This document shows, one piece after another, positions 8,196 through 17,107 of a stretch of DNA of 64,000 bases. Position numbers and translations under genes: made by a program. The notes under the pieces were generated by a model that did not search any database, was not told where the DNA came from, and was given only the letters and a program-made list of their open reading frames with translations. Source of the stretch: Brevibacillus antibioticus (lineage in GTDB: Bacteria; Bacillota; Bacilli; Brevibacillales; Brevibacillaceae). The first letter of the stretch is position 1. The number at the start of each line of letters is the position of its first letter. The DNA lies in the NCBI RefSeq assembly GCF_005217615.1, contig NZ_SZNK01000001.1:1507501-1571500 (forward strand), read 5' to 3'.

Positions 8196-8242
8196 TATTT
8201 GTCACAAAAAATTAGCAGATATATAAAGAAGAGGTGAGTGGA

Positions 8243-11200
8243 TTGAATCTTTCTGAACTATCGATTAAACGCCCGGTCACCATGATTATGTTGACTCTGG
8301 CCATGCTGATTTTTGGTTTCGTTTCACTGCCTCGCTTGGCCATTGATCTCATGCCGGACCTGAACTTCCCGGTTGCTGTCGTGGTTACATCCGTTGACGG
8401 CGGATCTCCGAGTGAGGTAGAAAAACTGGTCACGAAGCCGATTGAGGACGCACTTGCAACGGTATCCGATTTAGATAGTATACAATCGGTATCGATGGAA
8501 GGCGCTTCGCAGGTTATTCTCATGTTTAACTGGGGGACAGACCTTGATCAGGCGACTCTCGACATGCGGGAGAAGGTAGATCAGGTTCGTGGCTCTTTGC
8601 CTGACTCAGCTAGAGCGCCACGCGTACTGCGCATTGATCCGAACAGTACACCGATCATCCAGTTTGCGGTGACGGGTGAGCAAGATATCAACAAATTGAA
8701 AAAGATGGCAGAGGATATGATCCAATCACGCTTGGAGCGTATTGATGGAGTCGCATCTGCTTCCATCAGCGGCGGACAAAGCCGGATCATCGATGTTACC
8801 GTCGATCCAGCCAAACTAGCGGCGTATGGATTGTCACTCGACCAAGTTCAGCAGGCTTTACAGGGCAGCAACTTGTCAGGTTCCGGTGGAGCGGTACGCG
8901 AGGGTGACGCCAAGCTCAATATCCGTGTACAAGGTGAGTTTGCCGATGTCGAACAAATCGCGTTGACACCAATCTCTGTCGGAGGAAACTCCATCAGGCT
9001 CAGCGATATTGCCGAAGTAAAAGACACGCATCAAGATGTAACGCAAATAAGTTACGTCAATGGAACACCTAGCTTGGGTATTAAAGTGACAAAAGCTTCT
9101 GGCGGAAACACTATTGAGGTAGCAGATGATGTAAAAGCTGAGCTGGAGAAAATCAAAAGCGAGCTGCCAGCAGGCGTAGAAATCATTACGACTCTAGATA
9201 CATCCATCTACATTAAGGATTCCGTTTACACGACCGCTGAACATGCCCTGTTGGGTGGCGGTATCGGTATGATCTTGCTGTTCTTCTTCTTGGGCAGCTT
9301 GCGATCCACAGTCGTTGCGGTCATCGTACTTCCTGTATCGATCGTTGCTACGTTCTTGCTGATGTACATGTCTGGACAGACGATCAACCTGATTTCCCTC
9401 TCCGGTTTGACATTGGGATTGGGATCATTGATTGACTTTGCGGTTGTTATGCTCGAGAATGTTTTCCGTCATCGAGAACAGGGAAAAGGTATGATGGAAG
9501 CCGCCTTGGATGGTTCCAAAGAAGTAGGTACGGCAGTAATGGCTTCGGCTTTGGCGCAGATTTGCGTATTCTTGCCGATTGCCCTCACTGAAGGTATTGC
9601 TTCTGAGTTGTTTGGACCACTTGCATTGACGGTTGTTTACTCACATATTGCGGCGCTTGTATTCTCGATTTTGCTCGTGCCGATGCTGAGTTCGAGAATT
9701 TTGAACAAAATTCCGTCCCATACGCATCATGAGAACTATCGTGGAATCAATCCGGTTACTTGGTTCAACATTGGATTTAGCAAAGTAGAAAAAGGCTACC
9801 AAAGATTGTTAAAATGGTCTTTGGGCCATCGTAAAACAGTCATGATTTCTTCGGTCGTCATGATGGTGGGCTCACTGGCATTGACGCCATTGATCGGGGC
9901 AGAATTTATCCCGGCCATGGACCAAGGTCAAGTAAACATCTCCATCAAAATGCCAAATGGTACCGTTCTGGCTGAAACTGAGAAAGTAACCAGACAGGTG
10001 GAGGAAATTGCCAACACCGTACCGGAGAAGAAAATTGTAGCGACTTCGGTCGGTAGCAATGTATCGCCGATAGCGAGTACATTGTCATCCAATCAGGGAA
10101 CGATCAGCCTGATGCTGGTAGATCTCGACCAGCGCACACGTTCCGCCAATGAGATTGTGATGGATCTCCAGGGAAAGCTAAAGCATATTGCTGGACCCGA
10201 AATTAAGGTAAGTGCACCAGCCGGTATGTCTACGGGTTCCCCCATTCAATTGAAGGTTAGCGGGGATGATTTGGCCGTACTGAAAGACATCAGTGGTATC
10301 ATTAAAGGTGAAATTGAGAAAGTACCTGGTACGAGTAACGTAACAACCAGCTTGGAAGAATCAAGACAAGAGCTGGAAGTGAAGATCAATGCTGAGAAAG
10401 CGAGCTTGTACGGATTGACGACAGGACAAATTCTCACCAGTGTTCGCACTTCCTTCCAAGGTCAAACGGTAACGTACTATCGCACGGGGGATGATGAGAT
10501 TGATGTCAACCTCAAGCTGCCAAAATCGTTTCAGGAAGATATCAACTTCTTGAACAATATGCGAATTTCCACTCCTGGTGGGGCACAGATCGCGCTGACC
10601 TCGGTTGCGACTATCAATAAGGTAGATGTGCCAGTATCGATTAACCGTGCCAACTCAAGCCGTGAAGTTCAAGTAACGAGTGATTTGGCAGGGCGTGACC
10701 TGAACTCTGTCATACGCGAAGTGCAAGAGAAAATTGCGAAGCTGAATCTCCCGGATGGCTACACAGTCGAATTTGGCGGGCAAAGTGAAGAAATGATGGA
10801 ATCATTCAGTAGCCTTGCTCTCGCGATTGTACTGTCAGTCGTGTTGCTTTATATGGTAATGGCTGCGCAGTTTGAATCGTTATACACCCCATTTATCATC
10901 ATGTTCTCCGTGCCACCAACGGTTACAGGCGTTCTGCTTGGATTATTGGCGACGGGGACAACGATCAGCGTTGGGGTTTTGATCGGATACATTTTGTTGA
11001 TTGGTCTGGTCGTGAACAACGCGATTGTGTTGATCGACTACGTGAACCAACTGCGTGCAAAAGGTATGGAGCTGTATGATGCGATCCTGCATGCAGGACC
11101 GATTCGTCTTCGTCCGATTTTGATGACGACACTCACCACGATTCTTGCGATTGGACCACTTGCGTTCTCTGGAGGCGCTGGATCTGAGACGAACGCACCA

Positions 11201-11380
11201 ATGGCCGTGACGGTTATTTTCGGTCTTGGGTTCTCTACATTGATTACACTGGTTCTGGTTCCTGTCGTTGCTTCTTGGTTTGATGATGTAGGGAAAAAGA
11301 GACGATTGAAGCGCAAGTTGAAACTCGAAAAGAAACTTGAAAAGAAACAAAAGAAAATCAATCCCGCTTTGGAATCGTAA
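8243..11380 (+). CDS. RND-family efflux transporter (SwrC/YerP-like)
   Basis: A proton-driven inner-membrane exporter of about 1,045 residues with the standard AcrB-type layout: a first membrane helix, a large porter domain, helices 2-6 (about 335-545, with LGLGSLIDFAVVMLENVFRH), a second porter domain, and helices 8-12 near the C-terminus (GLVVNNAIVLIDYVN). In Gram-positives the closest known relative is SwrC/YerP, which exports surfactin and confers resistance to amphiphiles. I chose TTG at 8243 because the AGAGGTG ribosome site ends seven bases upstream and covers the in-frame GTG at 8234. The membrane-fusion lipoprotein gene follows by 28 bp. Confidence 0.92.
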   Translation: MNLSELSIKRPVTMIMLTLAMLIFGFVSLPRLAIDLMPDLNFPVAVVVTSVDGGSPSEVEKLVTKPIEDALATVSDLDSIQSVSMEGASQVILMFNWGTDLDQATLDMREKVDQVRGSLPDSARAPRVLRIDPNSTPIIQFAVTGEQDINKLKKMAEDMIQSRLERIDGVASASISGGQSRIIDVTVDPAKLAAYGLSLDQVQQALQGSNLSGSGGAVREGDAKLNIRVQGEFADVEQIALTPISVGGNSIRLSDIAEVKDTHQDVTQISYVNGTPSLGIKVTKASGGNTIEVADDVKAELEKIKSELPAGVEIITTLDTSIYIKDSVYTTAEHALLGGGIGMILLFFFLGSLRSTVVAVIVLPVSIVATFLLMYMSGQTINLISLSGLTLGLGSLIDFAVVMLENVFRHREQGKGMMEAALDGSKEVGTAVMASALAQICVFLPIALTEGIASELFGPLALTVVYSHIAALVFSILLVPMLSSRILNKIPSHTHHENYRGINPVTWFNIGFSKVEKGYQRLLKWSLGHRKTVMISSVVMMVGSLALTPLIGAEFIPAMDQGQVNISIKMPNGTVLAETEKVTRQVEEIANTVPEKKIVATSVGSNVSPIASTLSSNQGTISLMLVDLDQRTRSANEIVMDLQGKLKHIAGPEIKVSAPAGMSTGSPIQLKVSGDDLAVLKDISGIIKGEIEKVPGTSNVTTSLEESRQELEVKINAEKASLYGLTTGQILTSVRTSFQGQTVTYYRTGDDEIDVNLKLPKSFQEDINFLNNMRISTPGGAQIALTSVATINKVDVPVSINRANSSREVQVTSDLAGRDLNSVIREVQEKIAKLNLPDGYTVEFGGQSEEMMESFSSLALAIVLSVVLLYMVMAAQFESLYTPFIIMFSVPPTVTGVLLGLLATGTTISVGVLIGYILLIGLVVNNAIVLIDYVNQLRAKGMELYDAILHAGPIRLRPILMTTLTTILAIGPLAFSGGAGSETNAPMAVTVIFGLGFSTLITLVLVPVVASWFDDVGKKRRLKRKLKLEKKLEKKQKKINPALES

Positions 11381-11408
11381 GACGTTTGTGGGAAGAGGAG
11401 GGACATTC

Positions 11409-12635
11409 ATGAAAATAAGTAAAAAACCCGTCATTTTGGCATTGCTGGCTATCACGCTAGTGGCAGGGTGCTCCAGCCCGCAAGCGGAAACGCCGCCTAC
11501 GGAAAAGGTGGAAGCGGCAACCCCTGTACAGGTTGAAACTGTTGCTACAGGCACGGTCGTATCGGATTCTGGTCTCACGGCAAAGCTGGCGCCGAGTGAG
11601 GAAGTGCAAGTCTCCCCGAAAATGGGTGGGAAAATTTCTTCCCTGCCAGTCAAACTGGGCCAACACGTGACAAAAGGTCAAGTATTGTTCAAGCTCGATG
11701 AAAAAGATCTGGTGAACGGTGTCAAGCAAGCAGAAGCATCCTACAACGTATCCAAAGCCAGCTTAAATCAAGCAGGCAGTAGCTCTGATCAAGGCTTGGT
11801 TCAAGCGAAAAATAGTCTGAAGCAGGCAGAAACTGCTCTTCAGGATGCAAAAGTCAACCAGCAGCGGATGCAACAGCTCTTTTCACAAGGAGCGATTTCC
11901 GCGCAACAGATGGAGCAGGCAAATTCCCAGCTGACAACGGCACAGACCTCTTATGATAACGCGCAGCAGACATTGCAATCTGCGGGGCAAAAAACAAGCG
12001 TGCAAGTTTCCGAAGCCTCTGTACAGCAAGCGCAAGTAAGTCTGCAAAATGCTCGTGAGCAATTGGCGAATGCGACTGTGACATCTCCGATCAACGGATA
12101 CATTTCGAGCGTAAACGGTGCAGTTGGTCAAATGGCAGGCCAGCAGCCGGTTGTGGTCGTTGTTAATACGAACCCACTTCTGGTAAAAGCGAATCTGTCA
12201 GAAGCAGATATCACAAAAGTAAAAGTAGGAACAACCGTAAAAGTAAATGTACAATCGACAGGAAAAACGATTGATGCCAAAGTAACGGCAATGAGTCCAG
12301 TAATGGATTCGCAGCTCAAGGCATATCCAGTGGAGATTACGATTCCAAACCCATCCAATGAGCTGAAGTCCGATATGGTTGTGAATGTAACCTTCCCAAC
12401 CGTTGGGGAAAGTGGAGCAAAATCAATCGTGGTAACGCGCGGTGCAGTTTTTGATCGCGATGGAAAACAATATGTATTCAAGCTGGAAGGTGACATTGCA
12501 AAACAGGTCGAGGTCACGACAGGCAAATCCTCCAGTGATCAGATTGAAATTTTGACAGGCTTGTCTGCCGGCGAAAAGATCGTGGTAAAAGGGCAAACAC
12601 TGCTTCAAGATGGCGGCAAAGTCACGATTCAGTAA
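11409..12635 (+). CDS. RND membrane-fusion (periplasmic adaptor) lipoprotein
   Basis: A 408-residue HlyD/AcrA-type adaptor. The ATG at 11409 starts a lipoprotein signal with lipobox LVAGC near residue 19, so it is anchored in the membrane outer face. After a Pro/Glu-rich linker it shows the split lipoyl domain (VGGKI-like GGKISSLPVKLGQHVTKGQVLFKL and ATVTSPINGYISSV), a long Gln/Ala-rich coiled-coil hairpin between them (about 105-205), and beta-barrel and MP domains. Its partner is the RND pump just upstream; the order pump then adaptor is seen in several Firmicutes. Confidence 0.9.
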   Translation: MKISKKPVILALLAITLVAGCSSPQAETPPTEKVEAATPVQVETVATGTVVSDSGLTAKLAPSEEVQVSPKMGGKISSLPVKLGQHVTKGQVLFKLDEKDLVNGVKQAEASYNVSKASLNQAGSSSDQGLVQAKNSLKQAETALQDAKVNQQRMQQLFSQGAISAQQMEQANSQLTTAQTSYDNAQQTLQSAGQKTSVQVSEASVQQAQVSLQNAREQLANATVTSPINGYISSVNGAVGQMAGQQPVVVVVNTNPLLVKANLSEADITKVKVGTTVKVNVQSTGKTIDAKVTAMSPVMDSQLKAYPVEITIPNPSNELKSDMVVNVTFPTVGESGAKSIVVTRGAVFDRDGKQYVFKLEGDIAKQVEVTTGKSSSDQIEILTGLSAGEKIVVKGQTLLQDGGKVTIQ

Positions 12636-12654
12636 GAAAAAGAATAGCAGGGAA

Positions 12655-12681
12655 GGGGCGGAGTACATCCGCCTCTTTTTT
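12655..12681 (+). terminator. Rho-independent terminator of the efflux operon
   Basis: GGGGCGGA (12655-12662) pairs with TCCGCCTC (from 12668) around GTACA, followed by TTTTTT. Confidence 0.85.
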
Positions 12682-12862
12682 CTTAAGTGGACCAGATTTA
12701 TCCATCCTCTTGTTACGTTTTGTGCCAAATAGTAATACATAATAAATATTATGTAAACTAAAATGTCACGGATTTAAGACAAAGTGTCATTCCTACTTTT
12801 GAAGGGGGAAAAGATTCGATACAATGAGAGGATAGTGGATAAAATACCCACCGGAGGTACAT

Positions 12863-13573
12863 ATGACTGGCGATATTACTGTGTTTGTGGCTTTTGCAGC
12901 AGGTTTTCTCTCGTTTATTTCTCCTTGTTGCCTGCCGCTTTATCCGTCCTTTTTGTCTTACATAACTGGGGTAACGATTGATGAAGTAAAGAAAGGGAGA
13001 GCGGTTTTTCGCAAGGAAGCCTTCTTGCATACCTTTTTCTTCATTGTCGGGTTTTCGATCATTTTCGTTGCGCTGGGGCTGTCTACATCTTGGATCGGAA
13101 GCTTGTTCACCGACCAGCAGGACTTGATTCGTCAACTGGGCGGTATTTTGCTTGCTGTTATTGGTTTCGTTATGCTTGGCGTGTTTAAAATGGATTGGAT
13201 GATGCGCTCTTTTAAAGTCGATTTAAAATCGAGGCCATTGGGGTATACTGGGTCCATACTGGTGGGAATGACGTATGCAGCAGGATGGACACCTTGTGTG
13301 GGACCCATTCTTTCTGGCATTATCGTCATGGGTGTATCCAATCCTTCAAGCGCATTGGCTTACACCTTGGCGTATACGCTCGGTTTCGCCATTCCATTTT
13401 TTGTCATGACGTTCTTTATCAGTAAGGTGAAAGCGATTGTGAAGTATTCCGACCTGTTTATGAAAATCGGAGGAGCCATTATGATTTTGTTCGGTATTCT
13501 TCTGTATACAGATAAACTGACGGATATTACACGCGTTCTCATTCAAATGTACGGAGGCTTTACGGGATTCTAA
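12863..13573 (+). CDS. ccdA: CcdA-family thiol-disulfide electron carrier
   Basis: A 236-residue integral membrane protein with six hydrophobic segments. It moves reducing power from cytosolic thioredoxin to the outer face of the membrane, where extracytoplasmic thioredoxins use it for cytochrome c maturation and other disulfide repair. The redox motifs are SPCCLPLYP near residue 25 and GWTPCVGP near residue 138, one cysteine in each being catalytic in the family. GGAGG lies seven bases before the ATG. A ResA-like thioredoxin follows by 23 bp and is its likely electron acceptor. Confidence 0.9.
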   Translation: MTGDITVFVAFAAGFLSFISPCCLPLYPSFLSYITGVTIDEVKKGRAVFRKEAFLHTFFFIVGFSIIFVALGLSTSWIGSLFTDQQDLIRQLGGILLAVIGFVMLGVFKMDWMMRSFKVDLKSRPLGYTGSILVGMTYAAGWTPCVGPILSGIIVMGVSNPSSALAYTLAYTLGFAIPFFVMTFFISKVKAIVKYSDLFMKIGGAIMILFGILLYTDKLTDITRVLIQMYGGFTGF

Positions 13574-13596
13574 CTCAGTAGGGCAGAGGTGACACA

Positions 13597-14130
13597 ATGA
13601 AAAAGCTGTTGCTCGCGGTGATCGTATTATTGGGGGTAGGACTTGCTGTTTGGGAAAAACCTCAAGAAACAACCGCAATCGTAGCAGAGGTTCAAAAACC
13701 GGAAGTTGGCTTTGCGGCTCCTCATTTTACACTGACAGGATTGGACCAGCAGACGTATAAAGTAGAAGGAAAAAGGGCGAAACCATTGGTCTTGAATTTT
13801 TGGGCTTCCTGGTGTGGACCATGCAAGCTGGAAGCGCCTGATTTACAAAAAGTCTATGAAAAATACGGCGGACAGGTTGATCTGTATGGTGTGAACGTCA
13901 CAAGTAATGACAGCCCGGAAACAGCCGTGGCCTTCGTCACCAACTACAAGTTGACATTTCCGATACCGATGGATGTAGCTGGAACGGTGTCGAATCGTTA
14001 CAAGGTGATGGCTTTCCCAACTACTTACTTGATTGACGCGGATGGGATCATACGAAAGAAGATAATTGGCATGGTTGATGCGCCTACACTGGAGCTGGAA
14101 CTGCGCCAGTTGTTAAGTCCAAAGCCATAA
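13597..14130 (+). CDS. ResA/TlpA-like membrane-anchored thioredoxin
   Basis: This 177-residue protein has an uncleaved-type N-terminal membrane anchor (about 3-20), then an AhpC/TSA-redoxin fold with the active site WCGPC in NFWASWCGPCKLEAP near residue 70 and a cis-Pro loop AFPTTYLI near 147. Members reduce protein disulfides outside the membrane, ResA for apocytochrome c. It forms a pair with CcdA directly upstream. Confidence 0.88.
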   Translation: MKKLLLAVIVLLGVGLAVWEKPQETTAIVAEVQKPEVGFAAPHFTLTGLDQQTYKVEGKRAKPLVLNFWASWCGPCKLEAPDLQKVYEKYGGQVDLYGVNVTSNDSPETAVAFVTNYKLTFPIPMDVAGTVSNRYKVMAFPTTYLIDADGIIRKKIIGMVDAPTLELELRQLLSPKP

Positions 14131-14140
14131 TGAACGCAGA

Positions 14141-14175
14141 TTAGTCGCTGGGAGAGCATCCTCCGGCGGCTTTTT
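14141..14175 (+). terminator. Probable terminator after the ccdA operon
   Basis: GTCGCTGG pairs with CCGGCGGC, with one G-U pair, around a short interior, followed by TTTTTC. Confidence 0.55.
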
Positions 14176-14301
14176 CTATTTGTGACACATATGACAAAGC
14201 CCATTTTGCAGGTGAATATCTTGATTTTGTATGCTTGCCTAAAGAGCGGGGGTGTTCTCTTTCATAGACTGGAGTGATCCAGGGCAAAGGGAGGAAAACG
14301 G

Positions 14302-14496
14302 ATGGCCAAGGGCAAAAAGGTAAAGAAGAATACGCCACAGCACGCCAATCAAGTACAGCTGAAAATCGTAACGTCCCATACATGTCAAGTATGCAAGCAG
14401 CAATGCGCACGAGGGATGGCATATCTGCAACAAATGTCCCAGCCTGGCGCGATCGGCTTTGGTGTACCATGCATCCTCACTAAGCAAAAGCAATAG
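14302..14496 (+). CDS. Small conserved-looking Cys-containing protein
   Basis: A 64-residue basic protein from an ATG at 14302, with GGGAGG at a good distance. It begins with a Lys-rich tail and has HTCQVCKQQC near residue 26 and a lone later Cys, a pattern that could bind a metal like half a zinc ribbon. I do not recognise the family. The sequence looks like a genuine gene because of the strong ribosome site and the clustered cysteines. Confidence 0.55.
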   Translation: MAKGKKVKKNTPQHANQVQLKIVTSHTCQVCKQQCARGMAYLQQMSQPGAIGFGVPCILTKQKQ

Positions 14497-14505
14497 TTCG
14501 TCCTT

Positions 14506-14612
14506 TTCCGTGTGCGGAATCGTGTGTTCACGAGAGAGAGTCCCTTCGTGCGGTGAGAAGGGATCCACAGCCTGCCTCCAATTTGGAGCTGCCTACGGGT
14601 GGCTCTTTTTTC
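14506..14612 (+). ncRNA. Candidate structured RNA with alternative hairpin and terminator
   Basis: This gene-free stretch holds five hairpins in a row: TTCCG/CGGAA (14506-14519), TCGTG/CACGA (14520-14533), TCCCTTC/GAAGGGA (14541-14563), CTCCAA/TTGGAG (14576-14588), and the terminator GAGCTGCC/GGTGGCTC (14586-14605) followed by T6. The last two share bases and cannot form together, as in an attenuator. AGAGAG, a GGTGAGA loop and GGAGCTGC recall pieces of T-box leaders, but no stem I specifier or full antiterminator box is seen, and no gene starts right after it. It may be an independent small RNA or a remnant. Confidence 0.4.
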
Positions 14613-14795
14613 ATTTTTTATGAGGAGTTAGGGGTGGGGAAATGTGACAAAAGTGGTTCAGGAGAGCCAACATTTCCTAACGAGACATGAAAGAGTATCA
14701 TTTCAATGTAAGAAATTAAGCAGATTTATAGAAAGAAAAAATAACAATGTATAACAATCTAGGCTCGATTATTTCAATCAATATAGAGGAACGTT

Positions 14796-14906
14796 TTGAG
14801 TACTAAATCGTCTTATTCTAGTGAAGCGGTGATGACAATCATAAATCAATTTATTCCAGTCATCAAGAAGCATGCTAGAAATCTTGGGCATGCAGATCGA
14901 TTTTGA
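14796..14906 (+). pseudogene. Remnant of a small helix-turn-helix (HTH_16-like) gene
   Basis: A TTG at 14796 with GAGGA just upstream opens 36 codons ending in TGA at 14904-14906. Residues 11-34 (EAVMTIINQFIPVIKKHARN then LGHADR) resemble the start of small HTH_16/sigma-like proteins found in mobile elements, which go on for another 30 or more residues. Here the frame stops right after that motif, so it is probably a decayed or frameshifted copy. A second small frame, GTG 14644 to TAA 14754 (36 residues) with a GGGGTGGGG site, lies just upstream and may belong to the same remnant. From 14613 to 14795 I see nothing else. Confidence 0.35.
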
Positions 14907-14950
14907 ACGATAAGATACGCGAAAAGGAATTTAATCAAGGAGGGATTATA

Positions 14951-15586
14951 ATGAAAAAAGCACTTTTGAGTATAGTCGTACTTTCAATACTTGCTGGATG
15001 TGCGCCTGCTACCAGCTCAAATGTTGAAGTGCAGCCTGTTTCAAATGGGAGTGTTCCAATTGAAGAAGACCTCCTAAAAAAAATGAAGATTGTAAATGAA
15101 GATAGTGAAATCGGCTCAGGAGAACTAACTAAGGAGAATATTTCATTAGGGGGTATTCATATTGGAGATTCAGCAGAAGCCGTACGCAAACTACTTGGGG
15201 AGCCAACAAGTAAAGGAATGTTAAACTCTACGCCTTTTCCATTGTGGCACTACGAAAAGCAAAATATATACGTTGCATTCTATTATAAAGGAGGGAACAA
15301 TCCCTCACCAGACAATCCAAAAGGCGGGGTTGTAAGCATAGTTGTTAACGAGCCATCTGACGTCAAAACAGATCGTGGTTTTGGTATTGGAAGCAGTCTA
15401 AAAGATGTGATGCAAAGTTTTCAAAGTGCTTATGCCTATGAAAAACGGAAGGATACAGATACACAATATGTGGTGATTTCAGGTTCAAGTTCATCTGGTA
15501 ATGTCTTTTATCCATCGTTAAGAGTGTTATTAAAAGGAGACAAGGTAACGAGTATTAATATAAGCAATGAAGAAGAGCAACCATAA
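14951..15586 (+). CDS. Putative secreted lipoprotein
   Basis: A 211-residue protein from an ATG at 14951 with AAGGAGGG upstream. It has a classic lipoprotein signal (MKKALL... lipobox LAGC near residue 17). The mature part contains two similar short units, GGIHIGDSAEAVRKLLGEP and later GFGIGSSLKDVMQSF, each a glycine turn followed by a helix. This recalls BamE/SmpA-like folds used to bind partner proteins, but the resemblance is loose. The base composition is more AT-rich than the flanking operons, suggesting recent arrival. Confidence 0.7.
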   Translation: MKKALLSIVVLSILAGCAPATSSNVEVQPVSNGSVPIEEDLLKKMKIVNEDSEIGSGELTKENISLGGIHIGDSAEAVRKLLGEPTSKGMLNSTPFPLWHYEKQNIYVAFYYKGGNNPSPDNPKGGVVSIVVNEPSDVKTDRGFGIGSSLKDVMQSFQSAYAYEKRKDTDTQYVVISGSSSSGNVFYPSLRVLLKGDKVTSINISNEEEQP

Positions 15587-15790
15587 AAAGGAGAGTGGGA
15601 TTCCCTCTCAAAATGACCAGTCAGCATCGTTAAGAACAGCGTTAAGTCGCCGACCTGGATAAGTATCACTTTTACTGCCACTCATGAAATGCCCTGTATT
15701 CCATGGTGACGCACCAATTCTTGAGCGAACAAACGCTATAACTATTTCATTATTCGATAGATTCAAACCTATGAGAGGATGCAAAATTCT

Positions 15791-16225
15791 ATGATTTTGT
15801 CTGAGCAATACAAAGCATTGTCTAAGCCGAATTTTTCTATAATGCTTGAACTGTTATTTTCACCATCAAGTTTTAATGAAATATATTTACATCTTGGGCA
15901 TACAAAGGAATCTGAAGATCAATTAAAATATTCGATTAGGTATGCTACGTTTTCATTCATGGAGCCATATGAAGTGTTAGAAGTCCCAGTTGAGCAAAGT
16001 ATAGCAGAAAAAATTGAAGAGATACTTTGTGGGTCAAAGATTAGTATTATTCCTCAAAGATATAGTATGGGACTAGATGGACATTCTTACATACTAAAAG
16101 TAAATAGAGGATTCAATAAAATTGAAATCAGGTGGTGGTGTGAACCTGATGAGGAGTGGGCACCACTTGGAGAATTAGTTGAACTTATATTTAGTCAACT
16201 ACCTAAGAAAGTAAGGGATTATTAG
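15791..16225 (+). CDS. AT-rich orphan gene, hypothetical protein
   Basis: About 144 residues that I do not recognise. The ATG at 15791 lies 12 bases after AGAGG; an ATG at 15779 directly abuts that site and is less likely. It has no signal peptide or membrane helices and ends in an aromatic region (IRWWCEPDEEW). The composition is clearly more AT-rich than most of the window, and it sits between a lipoprotein and yycC without an operon partner. Such isolated AT-rich genes are often horizontally acquired, and small immunity proteins can look like this, but no family can be named. Confidence 0.55.
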   Translation: MILSEQYKALSKPNFSIMLELLFSPSSFNEIYLHLGHTKESEDQLKYSIRYATFSFMEPYEVLEVPVEQSIAEKIEEILCGSKISIIPQRYSMGLDGHSYILKVNRGFNKIEIRWWCEPDEEWAPLGELVELIFSQLPKKVRDY

Positions 16226-16324
16226 AATGTGGATACCTACTTATGGCTTGCATGCTGGTAGGTTTACCGGCTGTGTATTATACTGAAGGGACTGATGAAA
16301 ACAAGGGAAAGGAGCAAAATTGAC

Positions 16325-16495
16325 ATGCGTCCATTACAAATATCACCGGAGACGGCAGTCAAGCTGGCGGAAGCACTTCAGGTACCCTTGGAGCGTCTTA
16401 TGCACATGCCGCAACATATCTTGTTGCAAAAAATGATGGAGCTGGCTAATCAAGAAAAGGAAGCAAACGAAGCAGCGAATAAAAACCAAGAATAG
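16325..16495 (+). CDS. yycC: YycC-family protein
   Basis: A 56-residue protein that starts MRPLQISPETAVKLAE and contains LMHMPQHILLQKM, nearly the same as B. subtilis YycC, a conserved small Bacillales protein of unknown role. I chose the ATG at 16325, with AAAGGAG about ten bases upstream; the frame is open further upstream to 16295, but the family starts at this Met. A polar Glu/Asn-rich tail follows the conserved core. Confidence 0.85.
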   Translation: MRPLQISPETAVKLAEALQVPLERLMHMPQHILLQKMMELANQEKEANEAANKNQE

Positions 16496-16522
16496 GCGAG
16501 CGATACAAAAGGAGGAGAAGAG

Positions 16523-17089
16523 ATGGGGGCAAATGTAGCACATAAATTCCGTACGGGGCTCAAGCCACAGGCGTTTGTGGAAAACATGACAAAAAATCAG
16601 GATACATACCAAAACTGGTCGGATGCATTCTCATGGTCGGATGAACAAGACCGTGCATTTTTTACCTCTCTCCAGCATCGTGATGACCTTAGATGCTTGA
16701 TTTTAGCTGCGGACTGGTGTGGTGACGTCGTTCGCAACTTGCCAGTCGTGTTGCATGCCCTGAAAGAAACAGATATGCCAGTAGAAATGATGGTGATGGA
16801 AGAACACCTCGATCTCATGGATGAGTTTCTCACAATGGGCGGTCGAGCGATTCCAGTTGTTATTTTCGCAGACACGGGTGGACATGTTCTCGCCAGATGG
16901 GGACCGAGACCAAAGCATGTACAAGCTATCATGACGGCATTCAAGCAACAAAACCCGGACCGAAACGCCTCAGATTATGAGGACAAGATCAAAGTGGCGC
17001 GCGCCGAAATGCTCAAGCAGTATGGAGAAGGCACTGGCTACCAGCAAGTGATTGTCAAAGAGCTGAGAGAGCTGCTATCCTCAATCTAA
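16523..17089 (+). CDS. Thioredoxin-family protein with a single active-site Cys
   Basis: A 188-residue cytosolic protein with a thioredoxin fold. The active-site region reads ADWCGDVVRN near residue 65, with one Cys instead of the usual CxxC, and the cis-Pro loop is AIPVVIF near residue 113. Single-Cys members usually form mixed disulfides or act as bacillithiol/peroxiredoxin-like partners rather than as general reductants. GGAGGAG lies ahead of the ATG at 16523. It follows yycC by 27 bp and may be cotranscribed with it. Confidence 0.8.
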   Translation: MGANVAHKFRTGLKPQAFVENMTKNQDTYQNWSDAFSWSDEQDRAFFTSLQHRDDLRCLILAADWCGDVVRNLPVVLHALKETDMPVEMMVMEEHLDLMDEFLTMGGRAIPVVIFADTGGHVLARWGPRPKHVQAIMTAFKQQNPDRNASDYEDKIKVARAEMLKQYGEGTGYQQVIVKELRELLSSI

Positions 17090-17107
17090 TCTCTCACATC
17101 AATAACA

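Noticed and set aside
8199-8227. TTGTCA-17-TATAAA as promoter for the RND pump
   Set aside because: Spacing is ideal, but the transcript would begin at about 8234, inside the ribosome-binding site, so normal initiation at 8243 would be lost.
11038-11406. Minus-strand frames at the end of the RND pump gene
   Set aside because: They lie antisense to conserved membrane helices of the pump and have no ribosome sites.
12784-12981. Plus-strand frame overlapping the start of ccdA
   Set aside because: It is out of frame with the clear CcdA protein, has only a distant ribosome site, and its translation after 12863 is a shifted shadow of CcdA.
15608-15808. Minus-strand frame of 66 codons between the lipoprotein and the orphan gene
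   Set aside because: It has some protein-like texture (YPGRRLNAVLND) but no ribosome site at its start, overlaps the plus-strand gene start, and matches no family I know. It could be the fossil of a gene end.
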